NCBI GenBank assembly: GCA_007136375.1
Contig: SLHB01000131.1
Coordinates: 1-5,689, forward strand
Source: Candidatus Hydrogenedentota bacterium
GTDB taxonomy: Bacteria > Hydrogenedentota > Hydrogenedentia > Hydrogenedentales > SLHB01
Reading direction: 5' to 3'
Length of the DNA: 5,689 bases
The translations under genes and the position numbers were made by a program. The notes beneath the pieces were generated by a model. It had not been told where the DNA came from, did not search any database, and saw only the letters and a list, made by a program, of their open reading frames with translations. Below, one piece after another: positions 1-5,115 of this stretch; the stretch's first letter is position 1, and each line of letters starts with the position of its first letter.

Positions 1-207
1 ACGGGCCGCTTGAACGCCGGCGTGATGGCTGGCAAGGATTTGTTTGTCGCCGGTGAGATACGGGGAAATGTCCTGTGCGGCGGCTTGGTGCATATCGCGG
101 CGCGCGGGCGGATCACAGGGGATATTCGGGCCCGGAAAATTGTTATAGAAGACGGGGCCGTGTTTAACGGCCGATGCGTAATGAGAAACCGGCGGGAAAC
201 AACCTAA
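1..207 (+). CDS. Bactofilin family protein, 5'-truncated by the window edge
   Basis: The reading frame is open from base 1 to TAA at 205-207, giving 68 C-terminal residues of a gene that starts upstream. The fragment is a run of short beta-helical turns with the bactofilin spacing: VAGEIRGNV, then GLVHIAARGRITGDIRARKIVIEDGA, then VFNGR. In this family such repeats (G-x-I-x-G-x-V and V-x-I) build a rigid right-handed beta-helix that polymerises without nucleotides into membrane-associated filaments, which act as scaffolds for wall or envelope enzymes. The end is short and basic (RNRRE) with no long tail. The stop codon overlaps the Shine-Dalgarno of the metallopeptidase gene, so the two are almost certainly cotranscribed and may be translationally coupled. 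The family call is secure. The N-terminus, total length and any membrane-binding segment lie outside the window. Confidence 0.87.
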   Translation, partial: TGRLNAGVMAGKDLFVAGEIRGNVLCGGLVHIAARGRITGDIRARKIVIEDGAVFNGRCVMRNRRETT

Positions 208-211
208 GGAG
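206..211 (+). promoter_or_regulatory. Shine-Dalgarno AAGGAG overlapping the bactofilin stop codon
   Basis: AAGGAG starts inside the TAA of the upstream gene and sits 6 nt before the ATG at 218. It fixes the start of the metallopeptidase and suggests translational coupling between the two genes. Confidence 0.8.
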
Positions 212-217
212 ACGCCT

Positions 218-955
218 ATGATCATTTCACCCCTCTTCATCATGTTGATCGTCCCGACGATGCTCTTCGCCTTCTGGGCGCAGTGGAAGGTGTCGTCGAC
301 GTTTAAGCGTTACTCGGAAGTGCCTACCCGCAAGGGGCTGACCGGCGCCAGCGTGGCGGAAAATATCCTTCGGGACCACGGCATTTCCTTGTCGGACGAC
401 CCCAGCGGCGAGCTGGCGTGCGCGGTGGAGCCGACGGCGGGCGAACTCACGGATCATTATGATCCCAGGGATCGTACCTTGCGCCTCTCTGAAAGCGTCT
501 ACGGCAGTAACAGCGTCGCGGCGCTGGGCGTGGCGGCCCACGAAGTCGGGCACGCCATTCAGCATGCGAATCTCTATGGCCCCCTTGTACTGCGCAATAT
601 CGCCTATCCGGTGAGCAACTTTTCGTCGAAGGCGGCGGTTCCGCTATTCCTTGTGGGTATCGTCGCCTACGCGTTCGCGGGCATGCCTCAGGTGGGCTTG
701 CTCGCCGTGCACGCCGCCATCGCGTTCTTCACTGTAGCGGTGTTCTTCACCGTGGTTACCCTGCCCGTGGAGTTTAACGCGAGTAAACGGGCGCTGGCGG
801 CGCTCTCGAGCGGGGGGTACGTGACCTCGGACGAATTGCAAGGCGCGAAGAAGGTGCTGGACGCCGCGGCCATGACCTATGTGGCCGCCGCGGCCATGGC
901 CCTTGCCCAGCTCGTGCATTGGATTCTCATCGCGGCGTCGATGGGCCGCGACTAA
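218..955 (+). CDS. YugP-type membrane zinc metallopeptidase (Zn_peptidase_2 family)
   Basis: This 245-residue protein matches the YugP-like zinc metallopeptidase family along its whole length. An N-terminal membrane segment (about residues 1-22) is followed by the conserved SSTFKRYSEVPTRKGLTGA region and the TDHYDPRDRTLRLSESVY block. The zinc-binding HEVGH helix is at residues 108-112 (His108 and His112 ligands, Glu109 catalytic). Two hydrophobic segments follow (about 130-155 and 157-182), then TLPVEFNAS, whose Glu185 is the likely third zinc ligand, then the typical VLDAAAMTYVAAA motif and a last membrane helix (about 219-238). The active site is therefore intact and membrane-embedded. The substrate is unknown for most members; a role in membrane-protein or envelope-protein processing is an inference. 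The start is set by AAGGAG 6 nt upstream. Pairing with a bactofilin suggests work at a scaffolded envelope site. Confidence 0.93.
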   Translation: MIISPLFIMLIVPTMLFAFWAQWKVSSTFKRYSEVPTRKGLTGASVAENILRDHGISLSDDPSGELACAVEPTAGELTDHYDPRDRTLRLSESVYGSNSVAALGVAAHEVGHAIQHANLYGPLVLRNIAYPVSNFSSKAAVPLFLVGIVAYAFAGMPQVGLLAVHAAIAFFTVAVFFTVVTLPVEFNASKRALAALSSGGYVTSDELQGAKKVLDAAAMTYVAAAAMALAQLVHWILIAASMGRD

Positions 956-969
956 TTCTCATCGCGGCG
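923..969 (+). repeat. 15-bp direct repeat straddling the metallopeptidase stop codon
   Basis: ATTCTCATCGCGGCG occurs at 923-937, inside the last codons of the metallopeptidase gene, and again at 955-969, starting on the last base of its stop codon. The copies are exact and 32 bp apart. This looks like a small local duplication of the gene's 3' end that now forms the start of the intergenic spacer. Confidence 0.75.
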
Positions 970-984
970 CCCATGAGCGCCGCG
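963..984 (+). other. GC hairpin just after the metallopeptidase gene, no U-tract
   Basis: CGCGGCGC (963-970) and GCGCCGCG (977-984) form a perfect 8-bp stem around a 6-nt loop, 7 nt after the stop codon. No T-run follows, so it is not a canonical intrinsic terminator. It could attenuate readthrough or protect the mRNA 3' end. A second 6-bp hairpin (1039-1044 with 1050-1055) lies further along the same 188-nt spacer, which contains no convincing gene. Confidence 0.5.
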
Positions 985-1130
985 GCCGTCCGCGCCTGTT
1001 GGCGTGGCGGAAGAAATGGCGCGGTCATTCCGGTTGCCCGGCGGCTCCTCCGCCGCGCGCCGGGGTGGCCGCGCGCGCTGTGGGGAGCGGCAAGAGAGGC
1101 GAAGTGTCGCTGGTGGAAGCGAGAAGAAGG

Positions 1131-1135
1131 GGAGG
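1131..1135 (+). promoter_or_regulatory. Shine-Dalgarno GGAGG that decides a GTG start
   Basis: GGAGG sits 8 nt before the GTG at 1144. That codon opens a proper signal peptide, whereas the frame stays open back to 919 with arginine- and tryptophan-rich sequence unlike a protein N-terminus. The site therefore argues for a GTG start rather than the longer reading. Confidence 0.7.
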
Positions 1136-1143
1136 GAGCGGTT

Positions 1144-2274
1144 GTGGGGCGCCGATTGCGTTGGACCGTGTGGCTGTGCGCCGCGTTGTTAACGGCGGAC
1201 GCCGCGTTTGCGGAAACGACTCTAGCCGAGGGGTTGACGACCGTCACCCTTGAAGGGAGCGCGCCCGGTTCGGGCGGCGCGGCGCGCATGGCGGCCATTG
1301 ACAACGCCCGCGAACAAGCCGTGTTGGAGGTCTTGGAGGAAGCCGTCTCGACGGCGGACCTCAGCGCGGTCTATCCCATCATCGAGCACGCCTTTCACTA
1401 CGTTCATGCGTTCAGGATTCTAGACCACCGGCAGGAAGGCGGAGTGACCTGGGTCGAAGTTGAGATGGACGTATACCAAGACGCCATCCACCGGGACGCC
1501 GCTTTGCTCGCGTTGCCCCATCTTGCGGAGCCTCCAAAGGTCCTTCTTGTCATCGTCGCGCGCGCGGAGAGCGGTGAAGGCTTGGAAGAACACGCCCTCC
1601 TCGTCGAAGCCCTGTTGGCCGAGGCCCTGGAGAACCAGGGCATGGAATGGATGGGCGCGGCGGAGCTGACCGCGTATCACGGCGCGGACGAGCTGCGCGC
1701 TTACGTTGCGGACGGCGCTCCGGCTCTAGGGCGATTGGCGCGAATACACCAAGCGGACGCGGTGGTGTATGGCGAGGCGGTTTGCGAATCCGGAGAGGGA
1801 CGGGGAAACGTGCGGCCGCGTAAGGCCCGCATCAACGCGCAAGTCCTGCGGGGTTCGGACGGGCTCCCCATGAAGTCGTTCTCCGCAAGCGCCACGGTGC
1901 ACAGCACCGCCGCCGCCTTGGGATTCCGCCAAGCCCTGGAGGACGCGACGCACAAGCTCTGGGAGTGGGTCTTCGTGGGCGCCGTCTTGGCGGTTGTGGG
2001 CGCTGAGTCTCCCGACAGCGTCATGATCACCATCGAAAACGTGCCGAATCAGGCGATACTCGACGAGATTCTGGTTGTACTAGAAAGCGACCTGGGCATT
2101 GCCGGCGCCGAGACCTTGTACATGTCCCGCCGCGAAGCCCGCGTCCGCATACCCTACAGCCGATCCTTGGCCCCGCTGTCCGACGCCATCGCGGCCCGGA
2201 ATTTTCAGGGCTACCGCGTGGCGCCAGTCCGCGTCGTTAGCCGGGAAATGGTTCTCGCCGTCGAATCCGACTAA
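1144..2274 (+). CDS. Secreted FlgT-like protein (putative periplasmic or envelope protein)
   Basis: With the GTG start this is 376 residues. Residues 1-23 form a Sec signal peptide: basic GRRLR, hydrophobic WTVWLCAALL, cleavage after AFA. Residues about 33-112 resemble the FlgT N-terminal/LPP20-type domain: a VTLEGSA strand, a helix with the AIDNAREQAVLEVLEEAV pattern, a YVHAFRILD strand and a VTWVEVEMDVY strand. Residues about 131-285 begin PPKVLLVIVA and run to ADAVVYGEAV, the pattern of the FlgT middle, TolB-N/CsgG-like alpha/beta domain. Residues about 291-375 form a further alpha/beta module (VMITIENVP, ILDEILVVLES, EARVRIPY, VSREMVLAVE). In Vibrio, FlgT forms the H ring around the flagellar basal body, but no flagellar gene is present here and similar folds occur in non-flagellar envelope proteins. 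The domain resemblance is from pattern memory and the sequence is divergent. The stop overlaps that of the convergent DUF2851 gene. Confidence 0.62.
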   Translation: MGRRLRWTVWLCAALLTADAAFAETTLAEGLTTVTLEGSAPGSGGAARMAAIDNAREQAVLEVLEEAVSTADLSAVYPIIEHAFHYVHAFRILDHRQEGGVTWVEVEMDVYQDAIHRDAALLALPHLAEPPKVLLVIVARAESGEGLEEHALLVEALLAEALENQGMEWMGAAELTAYHGADELRAYVADGAPALGRLARIHQADAVVYGEAVCESGEGRGNVRPRKARINAQVLRGSDGLPMKSFSASATVHSTAAALGFRQALEDATHKLWEWVFVGAVLAVVGAESPDSVMITIENVPNQAILDEILVVLESDLGIAGAETLYMSRREARVRIPYSRSLAPLSDAIAARNFQGYRVAPVRVVSREMVLAVESD

Positions 2275-3728
2275 CGCCCGTCTCCGCCGGGGCCGCCCGA
2301 CGGGAAGCCGTGCTCCAACCCCCGGGAGACGGGGCAATTTCTGCACGACGGATTCGGCTGGCACCAATCGTAGAAGAGCTGCATCAAACCCTGTTGCATG
2401 CGGAAGTTGAGCCGCTTCGGCGCGGCTTCGCCGTAGATCCGGGGAATCATCACCTTCAGGACTTGGTTGTCCGGTTCTTTCGGAAGGGTTGCGTAGAGCT
2501 GGGCGGCTTCCTCCTCAGTAAGACGGTCCCGCCGCTCCCGCGCCACGGCCACCGCCGCCGGGATGAACACGTTCCCCACCATGACGCGGATGCGTCCCTC
2601 CCCTAACAATTGAATGGGCCGCGCCATCTTCTTGCCGTCCCAGGTGCAGTGCCCGGCCCAGAAGCCAATGGCCCGGGGAAATAACGCCTCCAGCGCCTCC
2701 CGCCGCGCCTTGGACGCCGCCGGTCCGCGCCAGATCCGGTCCAGGGTCCCCACAAGACCGTCTTGAGCGGTCCGCGCGATCAGACGGGCCATTCCGCTCA
2801 ACCGGCGCTCGGGATAGTTGGCGGGACGCGCGCCCAGGCGCTTCCACTCCAGCTGCAGCGGACGGAGGCCGGGCAGGTGTTGCTCCCGCAGGGTTTGAAG
2901 CCTGGAGAAGTGGGTATGGCCTGGGGCGTCCTCGGCCAGCGCCTTGGGCAACAGACCCGCCAAGTGAAGCAAGGCGGCTTCGGCGAGGCCCGCGTCCTGG
3001 CCCGCGAGCTGACGGAGCCGCGCATAGGGCAGTTGCTCCGCGAGGAGGCGAAAGCTCCGCTTGTAGCGGCTGTAGCCGCAGGCCTCCATCAGAGCCTCGT
3101 AGATGGCCTGGTCCGCGTCCGTCTGCTCCATGCGCCGCCGCAGGGCCTGCGCCTTGTGAATCATCCGCCAATGGCCGGCCAGTTGGACCAACTCATCCGC
3201 GGGCGGACGGCCTATCCGCTCGGTCACGTCCCCGCATTGGCCGCGAGGCGGGGGAAAGGCCGCGTCCTGTCCGTACATCCCGAGTTGCGCGGCGATGACG
3301 CTCACGTCTTCGCGCAGGTACGATTCAAGAAGGAGGCACGGCACTCGCCGGCCTTGCGATGTGTGGGGAGGATGTTGGGGCGGCCGCTTATCGAGCACAA
3401 CGTTGAGGAGCACGCCGTCGTAGCGGGGGTCGCGCTCATGGCCATGACTGCGCCACGCGCCATGGCCGAGATGAATCTCCACATCGCCCGTGCGGAGCCG
3501 GCCGTTGAAGCGGATTTGCGCCTCGCGGAAATCCGGCCCTTCCTGTTGATTCCACCACCCCGGCGAGACAATCTCCAAGGCGCGGCCTGTGTCCGTCTCC
3601 AGGTTGTCCGTGGCGAATCGTTGTTCGCGCCAGATGTGTTGGACCACGTTTTCGGGGACCGGCCCCGGCGTCTCCGCCACGGCCGTTTGCATCAAGCGTA
3701 TGGCGCCGTAGCCGTTGGCGTCGTCCAT
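2271..3728 (-). CDS. DUF2851 family protein, possible nuclease-like fold
   Basis: From the ATG at 3728 this is 485 residues. The DUF2851 signature is clear: VQHIWREQRF near the N-terminus, GPDF at 64-67, GDVEIH at 81-86, then HGHERDPRYDGVLLNVV from residue 95, RVPCLLLESYL, RPANYPERRL near 301-309 and GNVFIPAAV near 385-393. Spaced acidic residues (Asp66 and the Asp82/Glu84 pair) on predicted strands resemble a PD-(D/E)XK nuclease core with His86 where Lys is usual; this is inference. The C-terminus has Cys456, Cys462 and Cys465 (C-x5-C-x2-C), reminiscent of the iron-sulfur loop of EndoIII-type glycosylases but with only three cysteines visible. No function is established for the family. The frame stays open upstream to 3899, but the extension looks non-coding and runs through a promoter candidate. 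AAGGAG 11 nt upstream supports the chosen ATG; the ATG at 3692 is a weaker alternative. Confidence 0.85.
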   Translation of the reverse strand: MDDANGYGAIRLMQTAVAETPGPVPENVVQHIWREQRFATDNLETDTGRALEIVSPGWWNQQEGPDFREAQIRFNGRLRTGDVEIHLGHGAWRSHGHERDPRYDGVLLNVVLDKRPPQHPPHTSQGRRVPCLLLESYLREDVSVIAAQLGMYGQDAAFPPPRGQCGDVTERIGRPPADELVQLAGHWRMIHKAQALRRRMEQTDADQAIYEALMEACGYSRYKRSFRLLAEQLPYARLRQLAGQDAGLAEAALLHLAGLLPKALAEDAPGHTHFSRLQTLREQHLPGLRPLQLEWKRLGARPANYPERRLSGMARLIARTAQDGLVGTLDRIWRGPAASKARREALEALFPRAIGFWAGHCTWDGKKMARPIQLLGEGRIRVMVGNVFIPAAVAVARERRDRLTEEEAAQLYATLPKEPDNQVLKVMIPRIYGEAAPKRLNFRMQQGLMQLFYDWCQPNPSCRNCPVSRGLEHGFPSGGPGGDGR

Positions 3729-3739
3729 GGGGCCGGCGG

Positions 3740-3745
3740 CTCCTT
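3740..3745 (-). promoter_or_regulatory. Shine-Dalgarno AAGGAG for the DUF2851 gene
   Basis: On the minus strand AAGGAG precedes the ATG at 3728 by 11 nt, a little longer than optimal. Neither the upstream ATG at 3899 nor the downstream ATG at 3692 has an equivalent site, so this decides the start, with moderate certainty. Confidence 0.5.
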
Positions 3746-3870
3746 CAAGGCCTTGGCGCCGCCCATGGTTGGGCGCGCCTGGCGGGTGTGTGGCGATGGC
3801 GCATGGGATACCATCCCCTCCGAAATCGTGGTTGACGCGCTGGGCTTGCGGACGCTTATCCGCCAGGGGC

Positions 3871-3899
3871 AGGATACTGTACAGACTATGGCTGATCAA
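3871..3899 (-). promoter_or_regulatory. Candidate sigma70 promoter for the DUF2851 gene
   Basis: Read on the minus strand, TTGATC (3899-3894) and TATCCT (3876-3871) are separated by exactly 17 bp; each matches 4 of 6 consensus bases. Transcription would begin near 3864, leaving a leader of about 135 nt before the ATG at 3728. The location at the edge of the AT-rich intergenic block supports it; the modest -10 match does not. Confidence 0.4.
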
Positions 3900-3955
3900 C
3901 GTAGATGCTGTTATTAGTTGTTACGGAATTTTTGGTATTTAACCACTACTGTACA
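3875..3955. repeat. Pair of TACTGTACA boxes in the divergent promoter region
   Basis: TACTGTACA is present at 3875-3883 and 3947-3955, 72 bp apart. Each contains the palindrome TGTACA; the first lies within the 8-bp palindrome CTGTACAG and touches the proposed minus-strand -10. This fits a pair of operator half- or full sites for a shared regulator, but could be chance. Confidence 0.35.
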
Positions 3956-4185
3956 CTAATTACGTTGAAACGCGGCCGGATTTTCTGGCAAGGTTTATAG
4001 AGAGAGGCGTGTCCGCCATTGCCCGGCAAGAGGCCGGCCGGCATGTGGAAAGCTGCGGCGACGCAAGAAAACGAAGTGCGAGTGACAGCCTCGGAGGGCG
4101 TTCCGGGCAACGGCTGGCTATCTCCCATCGTTCGCCGCGGCGGGAATGGATCCTCATGCCGGGGCTTGCACACCGTGCGCTACGG

Positions 4186-4192
4186 AAAGGAG
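4186..4192 (+). promoter_or_regulatory. Shine-Dalgarno AAAGGAG deciding the lipoprotein start
   Basis: AAAGGAG abuts an ATG at 4193 with no spacing and lies 6 nt before the in-frame ATG at 4199. Only the second has usable spacing, and it gives a standard lipoprotein signal peptide. Confidence 0.75.
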
Positions 4193-4198
4193 ATGCAT

Positions 4199-4783
4199 AT
4201 GCGTTTTTCCTGGCAGGTAACAGGCGCCGCGGCCGCGGCCGGTTTCTTGCTCATGGCCTGCGAAACAACGGGCCCCACCCAGCCTGGATTTGAGCCAGGG
4301 CTGCAAATGCAGCAGGAAGAACCCCCCGGCGTGTTCGAGGAGCCTGCCCCGGAGCCGCAGCAGGATCTTATGCAAGAACCGGCTGAACCCGCGCCGCTGC
4401 CCGAGGGAGGCGTAATGCAGGAAGAGTTGCCCGAGCAGCAGCCTCTGCCTGAAGAGCAGCCGTTGCCTGAGGCGCCCCCGGTCGAGGACGACCCATGGGG
4501 CGATCCTGATGTCGTTCCGGGCGAGCCCATGATCGAGGCGCCGCCCGCGCCCGAGGGCGATCTGGACCAGGGTTTCCCCGAGCCCGCGCCGCTTCCCGAG
4601 GGCGAGCCCCAGCCCTTGCCCGAAGGCGACGCTTGGGATGAACCCGCGCCGCTGCCCGAGGATGACGTGATCATCGACGACGATGATTTCACCATGCCGG
4701 AAGATGATGAGTTCGGTTTCCCCGAGGAAGACGAGATCATCATCCCGGAAGGATCAGAGGGTCTCGATAGCGACCCGTTCTAA
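4199..4783 (+). CDS. Hyperacidic Pro/Glu-rich lipoprotein, unknown function
   Basis: This 194-residue protein begins MRFSWQ, has an Ala/Gly/Leu hydrophobic stretch, and ends its signal in the lipobox LMAC with Cys21 as the predicted lipidated residue. The mature part is low-complexity and disordered-looking. By my count it has about 53 acidic and 40 proline residues in 173, and no Lys, Arg, His or further Cys. A Pro/Glu/Gln section (about 22-160) carries repeats of EPAPLPE(G/D), PLPE and PEP. An Asp/Glu tail (about 161-194) alternates acidic clusters with hydrophobic triplets such as VII and III and aromatics, as in DDVIIDDDDF. No enzyme domain is visible. A surface-extending spacer, cation-binding polyanion or bait-like sequence are all possible; none is shown. 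It shares architecture with the lipoprotein gene 332 nt downstream. I see no terminator after it, so the pair may be partly cotranscribed. Confidence 0.85.
   Translation: MRFSWQVTGAAAAAGFLLMACETTGPTQPGFEPGLQMQQEEPPGVFEEPAPEPQQDLMQEPAEPAPLPEGGVMQEELPEQQPLPEEQPLPEAPPVEDDPWGDPDVVPGEPMIEAPPAPEGDLDQGFPEPAPLPEGEPQPLPEGDAWDEPAPLPEDDVIIDDDDFTMPEDDEFGFPEEDEIIIPEGSEGLDSDPF
4385..4661 (+). repeat. Three copies of a 22-bp repeat encoding EPAPLPE
   Basis: The 22-bp unit at 4385-4406 recurs identically at 4640-4661 and with two changes at 4580-4601. It encodes EPAPLPE followed by Gly or Asp. Identity at silent positions as well as in the protein suggests recent internal duplication or gene conversion within the gene, rather than only selection on amino-acid composition. 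Confidence 0.8.
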
Positions 4784-4857
4784 ACATCCGCGCGGGTCTG
4801 CGCTACGTCCGGTTTCAGCTCGGGCCATTCGGCTTGTGGCTAGAACGGCGACAGACG

Positions 4858-4874
4858 GTTGAAAGGTTTTCAAC
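4858..4874. promoter_or_regulatory. 17-bp palindrome overlapping a -35, candidate operator
   Basis: GTTGAAA-GGT-TTTCAAC is an inverted repeat with perfect 7-bp arms. Its left arm contains the TTGAAA proposed as the -35 of the small lipoprotein promoter, so a bound repressor would occlude RNA polymerase. The regulator is unknown. Confidence 0.4.
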
Positions 4875-4888
4875 GGTTCCTGTAGCAT
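4859..4888 (+). promoter_or_regulatory. Candidate sigma70 promoter for the small lipoprotein gene
   Basis: TTGAAA (4859-4864, 5 of 6 consensus) and TAGCAT (4883-4888, 4 of 6) are separated by 18 bp, and the -10 is directly preceded by TG. Transcription would start near 4895, giving a leader of about 220 nt. It would make the second lipoprotein gene independently expressed. Confidence 0.42.
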
Positions 4889-5115
4889 GACTCGCAAGCT
4901 TGATGCTTAGGCGCAACGCGCTGCTTAGGGACGTGGCCGCGAAGCGGCACGGTGAACAGGGAGCCAATTGGTGGAAATGGGTGGAGGGGATTTCCGCCCA
5001 GCCCCGTGGGAAAGTCTTCACGGAGCCTGCGAACCCCTCCTAATGCGCGCCTGAGCGGTTCACCCTGAAAGCCGACGGCGTCTCTTGGCCGCGCCAACGT
5101 GAAGGAGAGCCAACA

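Larger units (their letters stand above)
3729..4198. other. Divergent intergenic region with an AT-rich core
   Basis: About 470 nt separate the starts of the DUF2851 gene (minus) and the first acidic lipoprotein gene (plus). I see no convincing gene. The block around 3900-3970 is clearly more AT-rich than the rest of the window and should hold the promoters for both directions. On the plus strand only weak elements are visible, for example TGGTATTT near 3933-3940 as an extended -10 without a good -35. The exact 9-mer TACTGTACA occurs twice (3875-3883 and 3947-3955). The frame of the lipoprotein gene is open upstream to 4019, but that extension lacks a ribosome-binding site and would bury the signal peptide. 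Confidence 0.6.
4784..5115 (+). other. 332-nt intergenic leader with secondary structure, no gene
   Basis: I see no plausible coding sequence here on either strand. The region carries a promoter candidate (4859-4888) and then more than 200 nt of likely untranslated leader. Structure in it includes an 8-bp stem with one bulged G capped by a GAA loop (4932-4951), the palindrome CCAATTGG (4964-4971), and a GGGTGGA/TCCGCCC stem with one G-U pair near 4978-4998. The octamer TGCTTAGG occurs twice (4904-4911 and 4922-4929). I do not recognise a known riboswitch or small RNA. Confidence 0.5.

Noticed and set aside
862..898. 13-bp direct repeat CGCCGCGGCCATG within the metallopeptidase gene
   Set aside because: It encodes the Ala-rich AAAM segments of a conserved membrane helix and is explained by GC-rich Ala codons.
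919..1143. N-terminal extension of the FlgT-like gene back to an ATG inside the metallopeptidase gene
   Set aside because: The extra 75 residues look non-coding, would bury the signal peptide, and the GTG at 1144 has a good GGAGG at 8 nt.
1171..1182. Possible lipobox at Cys12 of the FlgT-like signal peptide
   Set aside because: The residues before the Cys (VWL) do not fit a lipobox, and the AFA cleavage site further on fits ordinary signal peptidase I.
2763..3917. 384-codon plus-strand open frame opposite the DUF2851 gene
   Set aside because: It lies antisense to a protein with recognisable family motifs, and its translation is Arg/Ala/Gly/His-rich without any domain. It is a GC-driven shadow frame.
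3981..4001. Sigma54-like TGGCAAGG element upstream of the larger lipoprotein
   Set aside because: The -24 half is partly present, but the required TTGCA-type -12 element is missing at the correct spacing.
4019..4198. N-terminal extension of the larger lipoprotein
   Set aside because: It would place about 60 residues before a perfect lipoprotein signal peptide, while AAAGGAG at 6 nt marks the ATG at 4199.
4180..4743. Ser/Gly-rich 187-codon minus-strand frame
   Set aside because: It is the reverse complement of Pro/Glu/Asp codons in the lipoprotein gene; its low-complexity SGSGAGS composition is a direct by-product.
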